A stretch of 64,000 nt of DNA from Desulfobulbaceae bacterium (GCA_019163335.1 JAFLKM010000028.1:1-64000); one strand, 5' to 3'. Numbered from the stretch's first letter, positions 6,864 through 15,462 are shown. Program-made: numbers and translations. The notes: a model not told the origin generated them from the sequence alone.

Positions 6864-8288
6864 ATGAAGATCTTATTGACCGGAGCCACCGGCTATATTG
6901 GCAAACGATTACTGCCGGGACTTGTCGCAAGGGGGCATGATGTAATCTGTGCCGTCAGAGATCGGAACAGATTTATGATTCCACCGGCCATGAAGGCGCA
7001 GGTAAGTTGCATCGAGGTTGACTTGCTTGATCGTGGATCGTTGGCAGTAATTCCTGAAGGCATTGACTGTGCATACTATCTGGTGCACTCCATGTCCTCG
7101 TCGGAGGAATTTGACCGGTTGGAACATCTCTCTGCGGTCAATTTCCGTGAAAGAATGAACGCGCTGAAGGTGCAGCAGGTTATTTATCTGAGTGGAATCG
7201 TTAATGATCCCAGCCTCTCCCGCCATCTTGCTTCGCGCAAGGATGTCGAAGATACCCTTGCTGCCGGGCAGTTCAGCCTGACAACGCTGAGGGCCGGCAT
7301 TATAGTCGGATCGGGCAGCGCTTCATTTGAAATCGTCAGGGATCTGGTGGAAAAACTGCCGGTGATGATTGCTCCTGCCTGGCTCAATACCCGCTGCCAG
7401 CCCATCGGCATTGTGGATGTTATTGAACTCCTCCTGCGCTGTCTGCTAAAAAAAGAAACCTATAAGCGCAGTTTCGACATCGGCGGGCCTGATGTCCTCA
7501 CTTACAAAGAGATGCTGCTTGGTTTTGCCAAGGTCAGAGGATTGAAGCGAGCCATTATAACCGTACCGGTAATGACCCCACGGCTGTCTTCGTATTGGCT
7601 CTATTTCATTACCTCGACGACCTTCACCCTGGCCCGCAACCTGGTCAACAGCATGAAGGTTGAGGTGGTTTGTCGCGACAATGAGATCATGGAGATACTC
7701 GACCTGAAGCCTATGTCCTATGATCTGGCGCTCCGGGCAGCCTTTAATTCCATTGAGCAGAACTCCCTTGTCTCAAGCTGGAAAGACTCTATGGTCAACG
7801 GGCGATTCAAAGGCAACATTGTCGACTACATCCAGGTTCCCCAATTCGGCTGCCTGACCGATGAACGGTCGATCCCGGTCACTGATCCTGAAGCGATCAT
7901 GCAAAGAATTCTGGAAATAGGGGGAAACAAGGGGTGGTTTTACATGACCTGGCTTTGGCGAGTCCGTGGTTTTCTTGACAAGCTCGTTGGCGGGGTAGGA
8001 CTCAAACGGGGCAGAACAAACGCTGATACTCTGCAGCCTGGCGATGTTCTTGATTTCTGGCGGGTTTTGCTGGTTGACAAGATAGGACGAAAGCTCTTGC
8101 TCTATGCCGAGATGAAAGTCCCGGGAGAAGCCTGGCTCGAATTTCACATTGATGAGAAAAATATCCTTCACCAGAAGGCCACTTTCCGGCCCCGGGGACT
8201 CTGGGGGCGGCTTTACTGGTATTCACTGGTGCCTGTCCATCAGATCATTTTCACCGGCATGATCCGCCGTATCGCTAGAATTGAGTAA
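6864..8288 (+). CDS. SDR/NAD(P)-binding protein with C-terminal DUF2867
   Basis: The 474-aa protein starts with the Rossmann dinucleotide motif TGATGYIG (residues 7-14) and continues as an atypical short-chain dehydrogenase/epimerase fold to about residue 290. This is followed by a DUF2867 domain (about 330-470, with the GWFYMTWLWRVRGFLD stretch). This architecture is common in YbjT-like proteins, thought to be NAD(P)-dependent oxidoreductases or regulatory binders with unknown substrate. ATG at 6864 follows AAGGA at a suitable distance. It stands alone with no operon partner, so the context does not reveal its job. Confidence 0.85.
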   Translation: MKILLTGATGYIGKRLLPGLVARGHDVICAVRDRNRFMIPPAMKAQVSCIEVDLLDRGSLAVIPEGIDCAYYLVHSMSSSEEFDRLEHLSAVNFRERMNALKVQQVIYLSGIVNDPSLSRHLASRKDVEDTLAAGQFSLTTLRAGIIVGSGSASFEIVRDLVEKLPVMIAPAWLNTRCQPIGIVDVIELLLRCLLKKETYKRSFDIGGPDVLTYKEMLLGFAKVRGLKRAIITVPVMTPRLSSYWLYFITSTTFTLARNLVNSMKVEVVCRDNEIMEILDLKPMSYDLALRAAFNSIEQNSLVSSWKDSMVNGRFKGNIVDYIQVPQFGCLTDERSIPVTDPEAIMQRILEIGGNKGWFYMTWLWRVRGFLDKLVGGVGLKRGRTNADTLQPGDVLDFWRVLLVDKIGRKLLLYAEMKVPGEAWLEFHIDEKNILHQKATFRPRGLWGRLYWYSLVPVHQIIFTGMIRRIARIE

Positions 8289-8494
8289 TGCCACAAGGGA
8301 AGCTCGAACGGTTTCTTCTCGATCTTTTCAAAGATGGCCATGGAACGTTCAATGACAGTACCGCAGGTTTTAAGAAAACCAAAAGCTCAATTCCGCATAA
8401 AAATAATGTGGAAATGAAACCTCAACAAAGGTACTCTTTTTTCTGTTGTTGTCCCCTATTCTCTTTTTATCCTTAAAAATATCTGGAATCAGCC

Positions 8495-8703
8495 ATGAAA
8501 GTCTATTCAGCAGTCATTGACGATGTCCACAAACCGGGCTGTTTATCGGTTTTGTTCCCGGGTTTCCCGGCGCTCATTCGCAAGGAGAAACGTTGGACGA
8601 ACTCAACCACAACCTGCATGAAGTTCTTGAAATGCTTTTAGAAGATGGGGAGCCTGTGCTGGAGTCCGAGTTTATTGGCGTTCAAAACGTTGCCGTCGCG
8701 TAA
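8495..8703 (+). pseudogene. hicB: hicB-like antitoxin, frameshifted
   Basis: The frame opening at 8495 reads MKVYSAVIDDVHK. The rest of a HicB/UPF0150 antitoxin (TGLFIGFVPGFPGAHSQGETLDEL, then LEMLLEDGEP) continues in the next frame to TAA 8701-8703. Adding one A to the AAA run at about 8531-8533 would rejoin the two parts, so a single-base deletion is the likely lesion. HicB normally binds and neutralises the HicA RNase and represses its own operon. A sequencing error in the A-run is the alternative, but the adjacent hicA is broken as well. Confidence 0.8.
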
Positions 8704-8706
8704 GAC

Positions 8707-8931
8707 ATGGGAAATATTCCTGTCCTTAAACCCACCGAAGTCATCACCATTCTCACCAAGCTTGGCTTTATCGAAATCCGCCAACGTGGCTCACACAAAC
8801 AATTTCGCGATGCCTCGGGCCGCTGCACAACAGTTCCATTTCATCAAGGCCGTGATATTTCCCCAATACTTCTCCGGTAAATTGCCAAAGATATCGGCCT
8901 TACGCTTGAAGATTTACTTCAGCACCGCTAA
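8707..8931 (+). pseudogene. hicA: hicA-like mRNA interferase toxin with internal stop
   Basis: ATG at 8707, 3 bp after the hicB stop, opens a YcfA/HicA protein (MGNIPVLKP, then the catalytic-His segment RQRGSHKQFR). TAA at 8878-8880 cuts it after 57 residues (ending DISPILLR). Translation past this stop gives IAKDIGLTLEDLLQHR up to TAA 8929-8931, the normal C-terminus. A CAA to TAA change would explain the stop. The truncated protein keeps the active-site His but lacks the last helix. With hicB frameshifted, the module is probably dead or detoxified. Confidence 0.8.
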
Positions 8932-8945
8932 CCCCGGCTCCCGCC

Positions 8946-11207
8946 CTACCACACCGCCCGCAACCCCTTGTTTTTCCTGAGCTGATCGATACGGCGTTCC
9001 AGATCCACCCGCCATTCGGCATGGATGCGGGCAGCAGACGGGGCAATGAGTTCGGGCAGACCATAGACGATGCGATCCGAGGCCCGGCTGGCCTCAATCA
9101 CGGCCTCGATGGAACGGGCGCCGAATTTATAGCGCCCAAGGAGCAGCCGCAGGAGCAGGCCGGAGGTCTTACGAGCCGCCTTCTTCCAATGGGTATCCAT
9201 CTGATGGGCTATGATAAAGGCCCGTTTCAACAGCACCCGCCGCAACTCTTCCAGTTCATCGACATTGGCTGAATCACGCAGCAGCTTGTCAGGGATTTCG
9301 ATGCCGTCGATATCCAGCACCACCCGCAATCGGCTCATGAAATCCGGAATCTTGAGCGTCTTCATCTTCTCCAGCATCTCCGGCTGTCCTGCATCGAGCA
9401 GCTTTTCCATCCCTTCCCAACTGGCCTTCACCCCGCCGGCAAAAACAAAAATTGCCCGGCCGATATAATGGGGAATCCCGTTGACATAGGTGACCCCGTC
9501 CTGCATGGATGGGAGGAAATAGCGCAGATACCCAAACTCATGCCCCTCGTAGCGGCAGTCAAATTCATCCCAGAAGACAATGGGCACCTTGCCCCGAGCC
9601 ACGGCCGCGCGGACAGGCTCAATGGCCGAGTTAATCTCATCGGGTGAGGAAAACTGGGTCATGTTAAATTCAAAAAGATCAAAGGGGTCACCCTGAAATT
9701 TTTGGGCAATCACCTTGGCTACCTGACGCACGGCAAAGGACTTTCCCGATCCTGGCGGGCCAAAGACCCCTATACAGAGCGGCCGTTGCACACTTTCCTT
9801 GGAAACGTAGGAATCCATGACATTCTGCAAGGTCATCACCGGATCAATCTCGGCCGGATCCGTGGTGCGCAGGTGCCCGACATTGAAAATCGGCAGATTA
9901 TGAAACCCGGTCTTGCGATTGACTTCTTCCTTCAGATCATGAAGGACGGCGACGATCTCATCCAGATACCCATAGGCCCCTGCCAAGGGTGCATTTTGGG
10001 TCATGGGTGAGGCTTTGCCCAGATAGAAAAACTTGCGCAGGGCTGCTTTTTTCTGCACTGACCAGATCTGACTGGAGACCAGATCAAGCACGGTCTCAAA
10101 GTCAGCGGAAAGGGCGGGAAGCTCAAAGAAAGAGGGGTCCGGGCCGTTATCCACATAGGAGCAGGCATACCCGCCCGGATAACTTCTGGTGAAATCAAGA
10201 TTGGGAAACTCCAGGGTCTCACGGAAATAATACCCATGCTGATAGAGACTCTGCCAGTTATGCATTACCCGTTGCGAGAAATCATAAAAATAGTTGCGGC
10301 TAAAGGCAAAACTGCCGAAACGCAGGGCGTCCATGGCCAGCATGGCAAGAATCAGGGTGTCATAACAAGGCACGGAGCCCCGTTGTCGAGGTGAACTTTT
10401 TTCGGGCAAACAACCCTTGCGATGACGGAAGAAAATGGCATCCGGGCCAATATAGAGGATCCCGTGCGGGAACATTTCAACTATGATATGACAGCGGAAT
10501 TTCTTGGTCATGCTGTCCCAGAGGCCCACCTCTTCCGTGCGCAAGGCTCTCAGACACATGGCAACAATGGTTTCCCAGTTTACCGAGCAGTCCATCTCCA
10601 TACGCGTGGTTTCAAGGTCGGCCAAACGGCAGAACAGGGTAATCCTGGCCCCGCACATCTCAGCCCATCCTCGCCAATGGGCGACACTGATCCCTAAGGC
10701 GATCACCCAGGCATCAGGATTACGGGCAAAATCCTCCCTGGTCAAATGCGGTGGACAGCCGCAATCATCAATCACAATCAGTCCATTGTTGTTGCTGAAG
10801 AGATCTATGTTACTTTCATCGACCCGAAAGGGTTCGGCATTGTTGACCCTGGCACCGGCAGGCAGATACTGATTGACCATAAACCAGCCATGATCGCCCC
10901 GCTCCGGTTCAGCACCGCCATATTTTCGGAATATCTGAAAGACATCTTTCTGCTCCCCATAGGAGAGGGAATGAACCCGGGGATTCATATCCGACTCGGC
11001 AATATAGGCGGCAAGCCAGGTCAGGCACTGCTCCAGACGGCCATACTCAATGGAGACAGGACCTGCCATCAACTCGATATGATCTCCGGGATTATAGCCA
11101 TAGGCAGGCAAACTCCCCTCTTCCAACAAGCTGACCTGCTTGATGGGAAGATTGCGGATCTTGACGTTAGAGCCCAGCAGGGTGATTTTCTGTGTTTGTC
11201 CGTCCAT
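8946..11207 (-). CDS. Orphan AAA ATPase with unrecognised N-terminal half
   Basis: The 753-aa protein has a clear AAA core in its C-terminal 270 residues. Walker A is GPPGSGKS near residue 480, Walker B is PIVFWDEFD near 550, and a helical lid region with arginines follows. About 480 residues precede the core. I do not recognise a family there, though the IVIDDCG and WVIALG segments look like alpha/beta strands and could be a kinase-like or deaminase-like fold. No signal peptide or membrane segment is evident. It is a single gene between the decayed hicBA pair and the cyd operon. Lone large ATPases with unique N-termini often belong to stress or defence functions, but nothing here proves that. 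Confidence 0.75.
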   Translation of the reverse strand: MDGQTQKITLLGSNVKIRNLPIKQVSLLEEGSLPAYGYNPGDHIELMAGPVSIEYGRLEQCLTWLAAYIAESDMNPRVHSLSYGEQKDVFQIFRKYGGAEPERGDHGWFMVNQYLPAGARVNNAEPFRVDESNIDLFSNNNGLIVIDDCGCPPHLTREDFARNPDAWVIALGISVAHWRGWAEMCGARITLFCRLADLETTRMEMDCSVNWETIVAMCLRALRTEEVGLWDSMTKKFRCHIIVEMFPHGILYIGPDAIFFRHRKGCLPEKSSPRQRGSVPCYDTLILAMLAMDALRFGSFAFSRNYFYDFSQRVMHNWQSLYQHGYYFRETLEFPNLDFTRSYPGGYACSYVDNGPDPSFFELPALSADFETVLDLVSSQIWSVQKKAALRKFFYLGKASPMTQNAPLAGAYGYLDEIVAVLHDLKEEVNRKTGFHNLPIFNVGHLRTTDPAEIDPVMTLQNVMDSYVSKESVQRPLCIGVFGPPGSGKSFAVRQVAKVIAQKFQGDPFDLFEFNMTQFSSPDEINSAIEPVRAAVARGKVPIVFWDEFDCRYEGHEFGYLRYFLPSMQDGVTYVNGIPHYIGRAIFVFAGGVKASWEGMEKLLDAGQPEMLEKMKTLKIPDFMSRLRVVLDIDGIEIPDKLLRDSANVDELEELRRVLLKRAFIIAHQMDTHWKKAARKTSGLLLRLLLGRYKFGARSIEAVIEASRASDRIVYGLPELIAPSAARIHAEWRVDLERRIDQLRKNKGLRAVW

Positions 11208-11246
11208 AGCAGCCTCAGCGCATCTTAAAAAATATCCATTGAAAAA

Positions 11247-11278
11247 GAAAACAGGAAGGAGACATCCTTCCTGTTTTC
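11247..11278. terminator. Bidirectional intrinsic terminator between the AAA gene and the cyd operon
   Basis: GAAAACAGGAAGGA (11247-11260) pairs with TCCTTCCTGTTTTC (11265-11278) around a GACA loop, giving 14 bp. The minus-strand copy is followed by TTTTTC, so it should end the cyd transcript before it enters the AAA gene. Confidence 0.75.
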
Positions 11279-11300
11279 AGTATTCTCCAACCCCTGCCGG

Positions 11301-11393
11301 TTACAGCAGACCAGCCTTATCCAGAGCCATAATCGCCCCTTTATAAGACACAAAAATCAGAACTGCCCAGGAAACAAGAAGTACTACGGTCAT
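11301..11393 (-). CDS. CydX-like 30-aa membrane peptide downstream of cydAB
   Basis: This gene is too short for the ORF track. Read on the minus strand, AGGAGG with an 8-nt spacer precedes ATG (11393), and the frame encodes 30 residues with one hydrophobic helix (VVLLVSWAVLIFVSY) and a short polar tail ending LDKAGLL. It lies downstream of cydA and cydB on the same strand. Single-helix peptides such as CydX, CydH and CydS are real subunits of bd oxidases and help hold the hemes, so this is likely the local equivalent. The sequence is not a clear match to E. coli CydX, so I give no symbol. Confidence 0.65.
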   Translation of the reverse strand: MTVVLLVSWAVLIFVSYKGAIMALDKAGLL

Positions 11394-11467
11394 AATATTT
11401 ACCTCCTAACAACTCGATTATTAGCAATGTTTGATGGTTCCATCCACCTTAACGGTTCATCCACCAG

Positions 11468-11512
11468 CCGCTCCCAGGAACAGCCGGAAAGATCGCTGTT
11501 CCTGGGAAGCGG
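11468..11512. repeat. Stem-loop between cydB and the small membrane gene
   Basis: CCGCT plus CCCAGGAACAG (11468-11483) pairs with CTGTTCCTGGG and AGCGG (11496-11512), leaving one bulged A. It lies within the cyd transcript and could stabilise the mRNA or attenuate the downstream small gene. Confidence 0.55.
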
Positions 11513-11517
11513 CATAA

Positions 11518-11570
11518 GGTACCGTAAATTAAAAGAGCAAGAGAAGCTTTGCTCTTTTAATAACGGTACC
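11518..11570 (-). terminator. Compound hairpin directly after cydB
   Basis: Outer arms GGTACCGT and ACGGTACC (11518-11525, 11563-11570) enclose a 12-bp inner stem, TTAAAAGAGCAA with TTGCTCTTTTAA (11529-11560). It abuts the cydB stop codon. A partial terminator or processing site that sets the ratio of cydAB to the small gene is plausible. No long U-tract follows. Confidence 0.5.
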
Positions 11571-12703
11571 TAATAAACCTCGTGATCCATAACTTCATGC
11601 GCTGCCAGTTTCTTCGCATCCATTTTCATCCACACATAGGCTATATAAGCCAGGACAAAAGGAATTCCCAGGGCCACATAGGTCATGGCGGTCAACGTAT
11701 ACCGGCTTGAGGAGGCGTTGATAATGGTCAGGCTGGACTGAAGATCAGCCTTCGACGGATAAAAAGGCGTATTATTAAATCCAGCGGTGAAAAAGACAGC
11801 AAGACCAACAAGCACTGTGCCCAAACCAGCCAGCCAGATCCCTTTTGTGCTTCCCTTGAAGGCGGTGATAAACACCGCCAGAATCACGAGCACCAGACCC
11901 GCCAGGAGCAGTCCCAACACCAGGGGCATGGCAAGCAGGTTGAGGAAATACTTATTGGCAACCATTGAAACCACTCCGGCTGTATCCACACTGAATCCCT
12001 TCATCAAAAGCAGTGATACCAGCACATAGAGCAGGAACGGCAGAGCGCAGAGGAAATTAATCAAGACCGCCTTGCGGAGCCGTGCCTGAAAATCATCCAT
12101 GGCTGAGAAATCAATGTTGTTCAGCAGATACATGCCGCCAAGCACCCTCGCATTAAAGACCAGAAAAAGTCCAAGGGAGAGGTTGAACAGTGAAAAGGCG
12201 GCCTCAAGTCCCCGCAGGGGATTGGTCCAGGTCACCCGACTGTAGTCGTCGAGGATAAAATTTGAGCCGGTAAAAAAGGTGCCCACCGCCGCACCGATCA
12301 AAAGGACGCCCACCGTCCCGTTAATCAGCAAAAACGTCTCATAGACCTTTGCGCCGAGAAAATTATTGGGCTTTTTCCGGTATTCGTAACTGACTGCCTG
12401 GACAATAAAGGTGAAGAGGATCAACATCCACACCCAGTAGGCGCCACCGAAACTGGTGGCATAAAATTTCGGGAAGGCAGCAAACAGGGCTCCGCCAAAG
12501 AGAACCAGAGTGGTAAAGGTCAGCTCCCATTTGCGGCCCAGGGAGTTGATCACCAGAGAATTCTCCACATCATTTTTCGCCACCTGCCAGAGCAGGGTAT
12601 TGCCGCCCTGGACAAAGGTCAAGAACAGAAAGAGTGAACCGACAACGCTGCAGAGGATCCACCAGATCTGCTGCAAGGTTGCATACTCGAGATTAGCTAT
12701 CAT
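11570..12703 (-). CDS. cydB: Cytochrome bd ubiquinol oxidase subunit II
   Basis: CydB pairs with CydA in the inner membrane to form the bd oxidase, which oxidises quinol and reduces oxygen to water with high affinity and without pumping protons. The 377-aa length is normal. About eight or nine hydrophobic helices are visible, starting with QIWWILCSVVGSLFLFLTFVQGG (the conserved CydB opening). It follows cydA by 1 bp, so the two are co-transcribed. In an organism that looks anaerobic it most likely serves oxygen detoxification or microaerobic energy gain. Confidence 0.93.
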   Translation of the reverse strand: MIANLEYATLQQIWWILCSVVGSLFLFLTFVQGGNTLLWQVAKNDVENSLVINSLGRKWELTFTTLVLFGGALFAAFPKFYATSFGGAYWVWMLILFTFIVQAVSYEYRKKPNNFLGAKVYETFLLINGTVGVLLIGAAVGTFFTGSNFILDDYSRVTWTNPLRGLEAAFSLFNLSLGLFLVFNARVLGGMYLLNNIDFSAMDDFQARLRKAVLINFLCALPFLLYVLVSLLLMKGFSVDTAGVVSMVANKYFLNLLAMPLVLGLLLAGLVLVILAVFITAFKGSTKGIWLAGLGTVLVGLAVFFTAGFNNTPFYPSKADLQSSLTIINASSSRYTLTAMTYVALGIPFVLAYIAYVWMKMDAKKLAAHEVMDHEVY

Positions 12704-12704
12704 T

Positions 12705-14237
12705 TTACATGCCCTCCGGTCCGATGGAAATCTGTTTCAACATGATTTTAATCTCGGCAATCAGCAGCAGGGTGAAAACTCCGAGAAACATAAAAAAGGT
12801 CGCCTGCACATGGCCAACCGCAATATTGGTGGTCGCCACCTTCACCGGCATCAAGCCCTGAATGGCCCAAGGCTGGCGGCCAACCTCCGCCACAGCCCAG
12901 CCCATCTGCCCAGCCACTTGACCCAGGAAGAAGGAGATAACTCCAAGAGGGAGAAGCCATCGCTGTTCAGCAATATTTCCTTTGACCGTAAAAAACAGAT
13001 AGGCAATAAACATAACCGGAAACAGGGTGCCAAGCATCACCATGATATGGAAGGAATAGAAGGATGTACTCACCGGGGGGACCGCCTCTTCCGGGGTACT
13101 CAGATAGCCATACCCGAGATATTCCTTGTTGGCGGTGAACCTAGTCAGGGCGGCACTGGCCGCAACGTCATTCTTATCCTTGCGGGCCTGCTTAAAGGCG
13201 GCAAGATCAGCTACTGCCTGCTGACCGATCTTCATCTTCTCGGCAACGCCCATCACCTTCTGCTCCTTGTTGCCGTAGACCAGATCATCAATGCCGGGCA
13301 CAAATGAGCCCGGCTCCCGATTGGCAAGCAGGGAGAGAAGACCGGGAACCTTGATTTCAAAGAGGAAAGGACTTTGCGCATCGCCGGGTTTCTTGTCGCT
13401 GTTAATCATCCCCAGGGCAACAAGACCAGCATTTTTCTCGCCTTTGTACAGGCCCTCATAGGCGGCAAGCTTCATCGGCTGATGCTGGGCATCCTCAAAG
13501 GCCGCCTCGTCACCGGTAAAGGCAACATAGACAGAGCCCAGCAACCCAAACACCGAGGCCACAATAATCGACTTTTTGGCCATCTCCAGATGTCGACCCT
13601 TCAGCAGATACCAGGAAGAAACCGTCACCACAAAAAGAGAGGCCAGGACAAATCCTGAACTCGTGGCATGGGTAAATTTTGACATGGCCACCGGGGAAAA
13701 GAGAACGGCCCAGAAATTCTCCATCTCAAAACGAGCCGTCTCCGGATTGAATGCCATACCGGTGGGATACTGCATCCAGGCGTTGGCTACAAGAATCCAC
13801 AAGGCTGAAAGGTTGGAGCCAATGGCTACCATCCAGGTGGAAAAGAGATGAAAGCCTTTGGATACCCGGTTCCAGCCGAAAAACATGACCGCAAAAAAGG
13901 TTGCCTCAAGAAAGAAGGCAAAGATCCCTTCCACAGCAAGGGGTGCGCCAAAGATATCGCCCACCATCCAGGAATAGTTGGACCAGTTGGTGCCGAACTC
14001 AAACTCAAGAATAATACCCGTGGCCACCCCGATGGCAAAGTTGATTCCGAACAGGGTCATCCAGAACCGGGTGATCGCTTTCCACTTCTCATTCCCCGTC
14101 CGTACATAAATGGACTCAAACATGGCGCACAAAAAAGACAGCCCCAGGGTCAGGGGCACAAAGATCCAGTGATACATGGCCGTCAGGGCAAATTGAGCCC
14201 TGGACCAGTTCACCAGACTAAGATCTATATCTACCAT
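12705..14237 (-). CDS. cydA: Cytochrome bd ubiquinol oxidase subunit I
   Basis: CydA binds the three hemes and the quinol. The 510-aa protein shows the N-terminal YHWIFVPLTLG helix with the axial-type His near residue 23, a second conserved His in SKFTHATSSGF near 190, a long periplasmic Q-loop (about 250-395) and the GRQPW signature near 455. The Q-loop is of the long type seen in E. coli. RBS and spacing fit co-transcription with the upstream DUF4492 gene. Minus-strand order is Rrf2, DUF4492, cydA, cydB, small peptide. Confidence 0.96.
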   Translation of the reverse strand: MVDIDLSLVNWSRAQFALTAMYHWIFVPLTLGLSFLCAMFESIYVRTGNEKWKAITRFWMTLFGINFAIGVATGIILEFEFGTNWSNYSWMVGDIFGAPLAVEGIFAFFLEATFFAVMFFGWNRVSKGFHLFSTWMVAIGSNLSALWILVANAWMQYPTGMAFNPETARFEMENFWAVLFSPVAMSKFTHATSSGFVLASLFVVTVSSWYLLKGRHLEMAKKSIIVASVFGLLGSVYVAFTGDEAAFEDAQHQPMKLAAYEGLYKGEKNAGLVALGMINSDKKPGDAQSPFLFEIKVPGLLSLLANREPGSFVPGIDDLVYGNKEQKVMGVAEKMKIGQQAVADLAAFKQARKDKNDVAASAALTRFTANKEYLGYGYLSTPEEAVPPVSTSFYSFHIMVMLGTLFPVMFIAYLFFTVKGNIAEQRWLLPLGVISFFLGQVAGQMGWAVAEVGRQPWAIQGLMPVKVATTNIAVGHVQATFFMFLGVFTLLLIAEIKIMLKQISIGPEGM

Positions 14238-14264
14238 TGATCATCCCTCCTACATTTTACGGCA

Positions 14265-14492
14265 TTAATGGTTTGGAACCGCAGGCCTGGAAAGCTGCTC
14301 CAGGACATGATCGGCCCGTTGTTCGTCGGTCTGAAAATTCGTCTTGAGATAATTGGGGAAGAAAAACAACTTAAAAACAGCAAACATGACAAGAAGCTTG
14401 ATCAAAATGATCTTCCACAGGGTCTTGCCCACGGTCATGGTCTTGAATCCGTTCCGATAAAAGGTATATACGCTGGTGAATGGCCCGGCCAT
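14265..14492 (-). CDS. DUF4492 protein of the cyd operon
   Basis: The track ORF is too long at its N-terminus. ATG at 14492 follows AAAGGGGGA and gives 75 residues. One hydrophobic helix (LWKIILIKLLVMFAVFKLFFFPN) and the TDEQRADHVLEQL tail fit DUF4492, a small family that sits just before cydA in Bacteroidota and several Proteobacteria. It lies 27 bp ahead of cydA. It is probably an assembly factor or accessory subunit of bd oxidase, but no biochemical role is established that I know of. Confidence 0.85.
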   Translation of the reverse strand: MAGPFTSVYTFYRNGFKTMTVGKTLWKIILIKLLVMFAVFKLFFFPNYLKTNFQTDEQRADHVLEQLSRPAVPNH

Positions 14493-14538
14493 GTTTATCC
14501 CCCTTTGTCCTGTGAAATCATGCGATAGCATCTTATCC

Positions 14539-14620
14539 AACCCCGATGAACGGGGGATAAGTGCCTTGCAGATTTTTTTCTTGCAAAGAAAAAACAAGAA
14601 AAGGACCTGTAAGACACTAA
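14539..14620. repeat. Dispersed intergenic repeat, copy A
   Basis: The copy starts AACCCCGATGAACGGGGGATAAGTGCCTTGCAGA, has a central TTTCTTGCAAAGAAAAAACAAGAAA segment and ends CCTGTAAGACACTAA. The ends are partly inverted (GTGCCTTGCAG against CTGTAAGACAC). It separates the Rrf2 gene from DUF4492. Copies B, C and D are at 24671, 31194 and 56189. Confidence 0.75.
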
Positions 14621-14628
14621 AAATTTCT

Positions 14629-15072
14629 TCAGGTATTAATAGTATGCACAGAGAAAACAGGAAGGCAAGATTCATCCGCACATAACTCGGCAAAGGTGAT
14701 GCCGCCGAGATAGCTTCGTAATTGCGCGCTGGCCTCTTCCCAAATTTTGTGCACTCGGCAGCAGTCACTGGCGCTGCAGGCCGCAGGCCGGCCCACGCAG
14801 TCATTCAGCTGAATCTTGCCGATCATCACCTCGACCACCTCCAGCAGAGTAATCTGCTCAGGGTCACGGATCAGGACATAGCCCCCTTTAGGCCCCTGGC
14901 GAATCTCGATGAGATTGGCACGAGCAAGATCCTGCACGATCTTGGCCAAAAAAGGCCCAGGTATATCTGCCTGATCAGCAATTTCCTGCTTGACCACCAG
15001 TACTCCCTTGCCCTTGAAGGCCAGGTACACCATACAACGAATGGCATATTCAGCTGCCCGCGTTAACCTCAT
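14629..15072 (-). CDS. Rrf2-family transcriptional regulator, probably Fe-S binding
   Basis: I start at ATG 15072 (MRLTRAAEYAIR), behind CAGGGGTGG, instead of the upstream frame start. The 147-aa protein has an N-terminal winged helix (residues 1-80) and a cysteine cluster C-X6-C-X4-CC near 98-111, the position where IscR/NsrR-type proteins bind an iron-sulfur cluster that senses NO, oxygen or redox state. It is the first gene before DUF4492-cydAB and diverges from the CydA'-like pair, so it probably controls both respiratory modules. An AT-rich palindrome in the shared promoter region is a likely operator. Confidence 0.88.
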   Translation of the reverse strand: MRLTRAAEYAIRCMVYLAFKGKGVLVVKQEIADQADIPGPFLAKIVQDLARANLIEIRQGPKGGYVLIRDPEQITLLEVVEVMIGKIQLNDCVGRPAACSASDCCRVHKIWEEASAQLRSYLGGITFAELCADESCLPVFSVHTINT

Positions 15073-15462
15073 GACCACCCCTGAAAATAACATGACTTAT
15101 AAGATATTTTCAATCTTATATCTTTTGCGGCAAATCATGTCAACAAGATTTTTTTCATCTATCCTTTGTTTTACATTTTTTTCTCGATGGCCTATACTTC
15201 AAGAACTTCAATACAAGTCAGCGCGAGCCAAGACCAGGGCACCTCCGACTGCAAGCCTTGACAATCTCGTGACAAGCCCCATTTTTAAGATTCACGCCGA
15301 GACAACTTGCTCAACACATGACTACAAAGCCATGACCGGTTGACCAAGTTTGACGTGCAGCAAAAATACCGTAACCATTCAGCTCTTCGGCATGGCCTAT
15401 CTTGAGCCCCCGTCGACGTTTAGAGCTGACGATTTCAGACTCAACCTTCCCATGGAGACATC
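15073..15462. other. Divergent promoter region between the Rrf2/cyd and CydA'-like operons
   Basis: About 390 bp without a gene. It holds the operator-like palindrome at 15099-15119. The ORFs the track lists here are shadows. Promoters for both directions must lie here, but I cannot assign -35/-10 boxes with confidence. Confidence 0.6.
15099..15119. promoter_or_regulatory. Candidate Rrf2 operator
   Basis: ATAAGAT and ATCTTAT form a perfect 7-bp inverted repeat with a 7-nt spacer, 27 bp upstream of the Rrf2 start codon. Rrf2 proteins bind AT-rich dyads of this size and usually repress their own gene. Confidence 0.55.

Noticed and set aside
15073-15462. Track ORF 14990..15343 as a gene
   Set aside because: It overlaps the Rrf2 gene and the operator in another frame and has no domain character.
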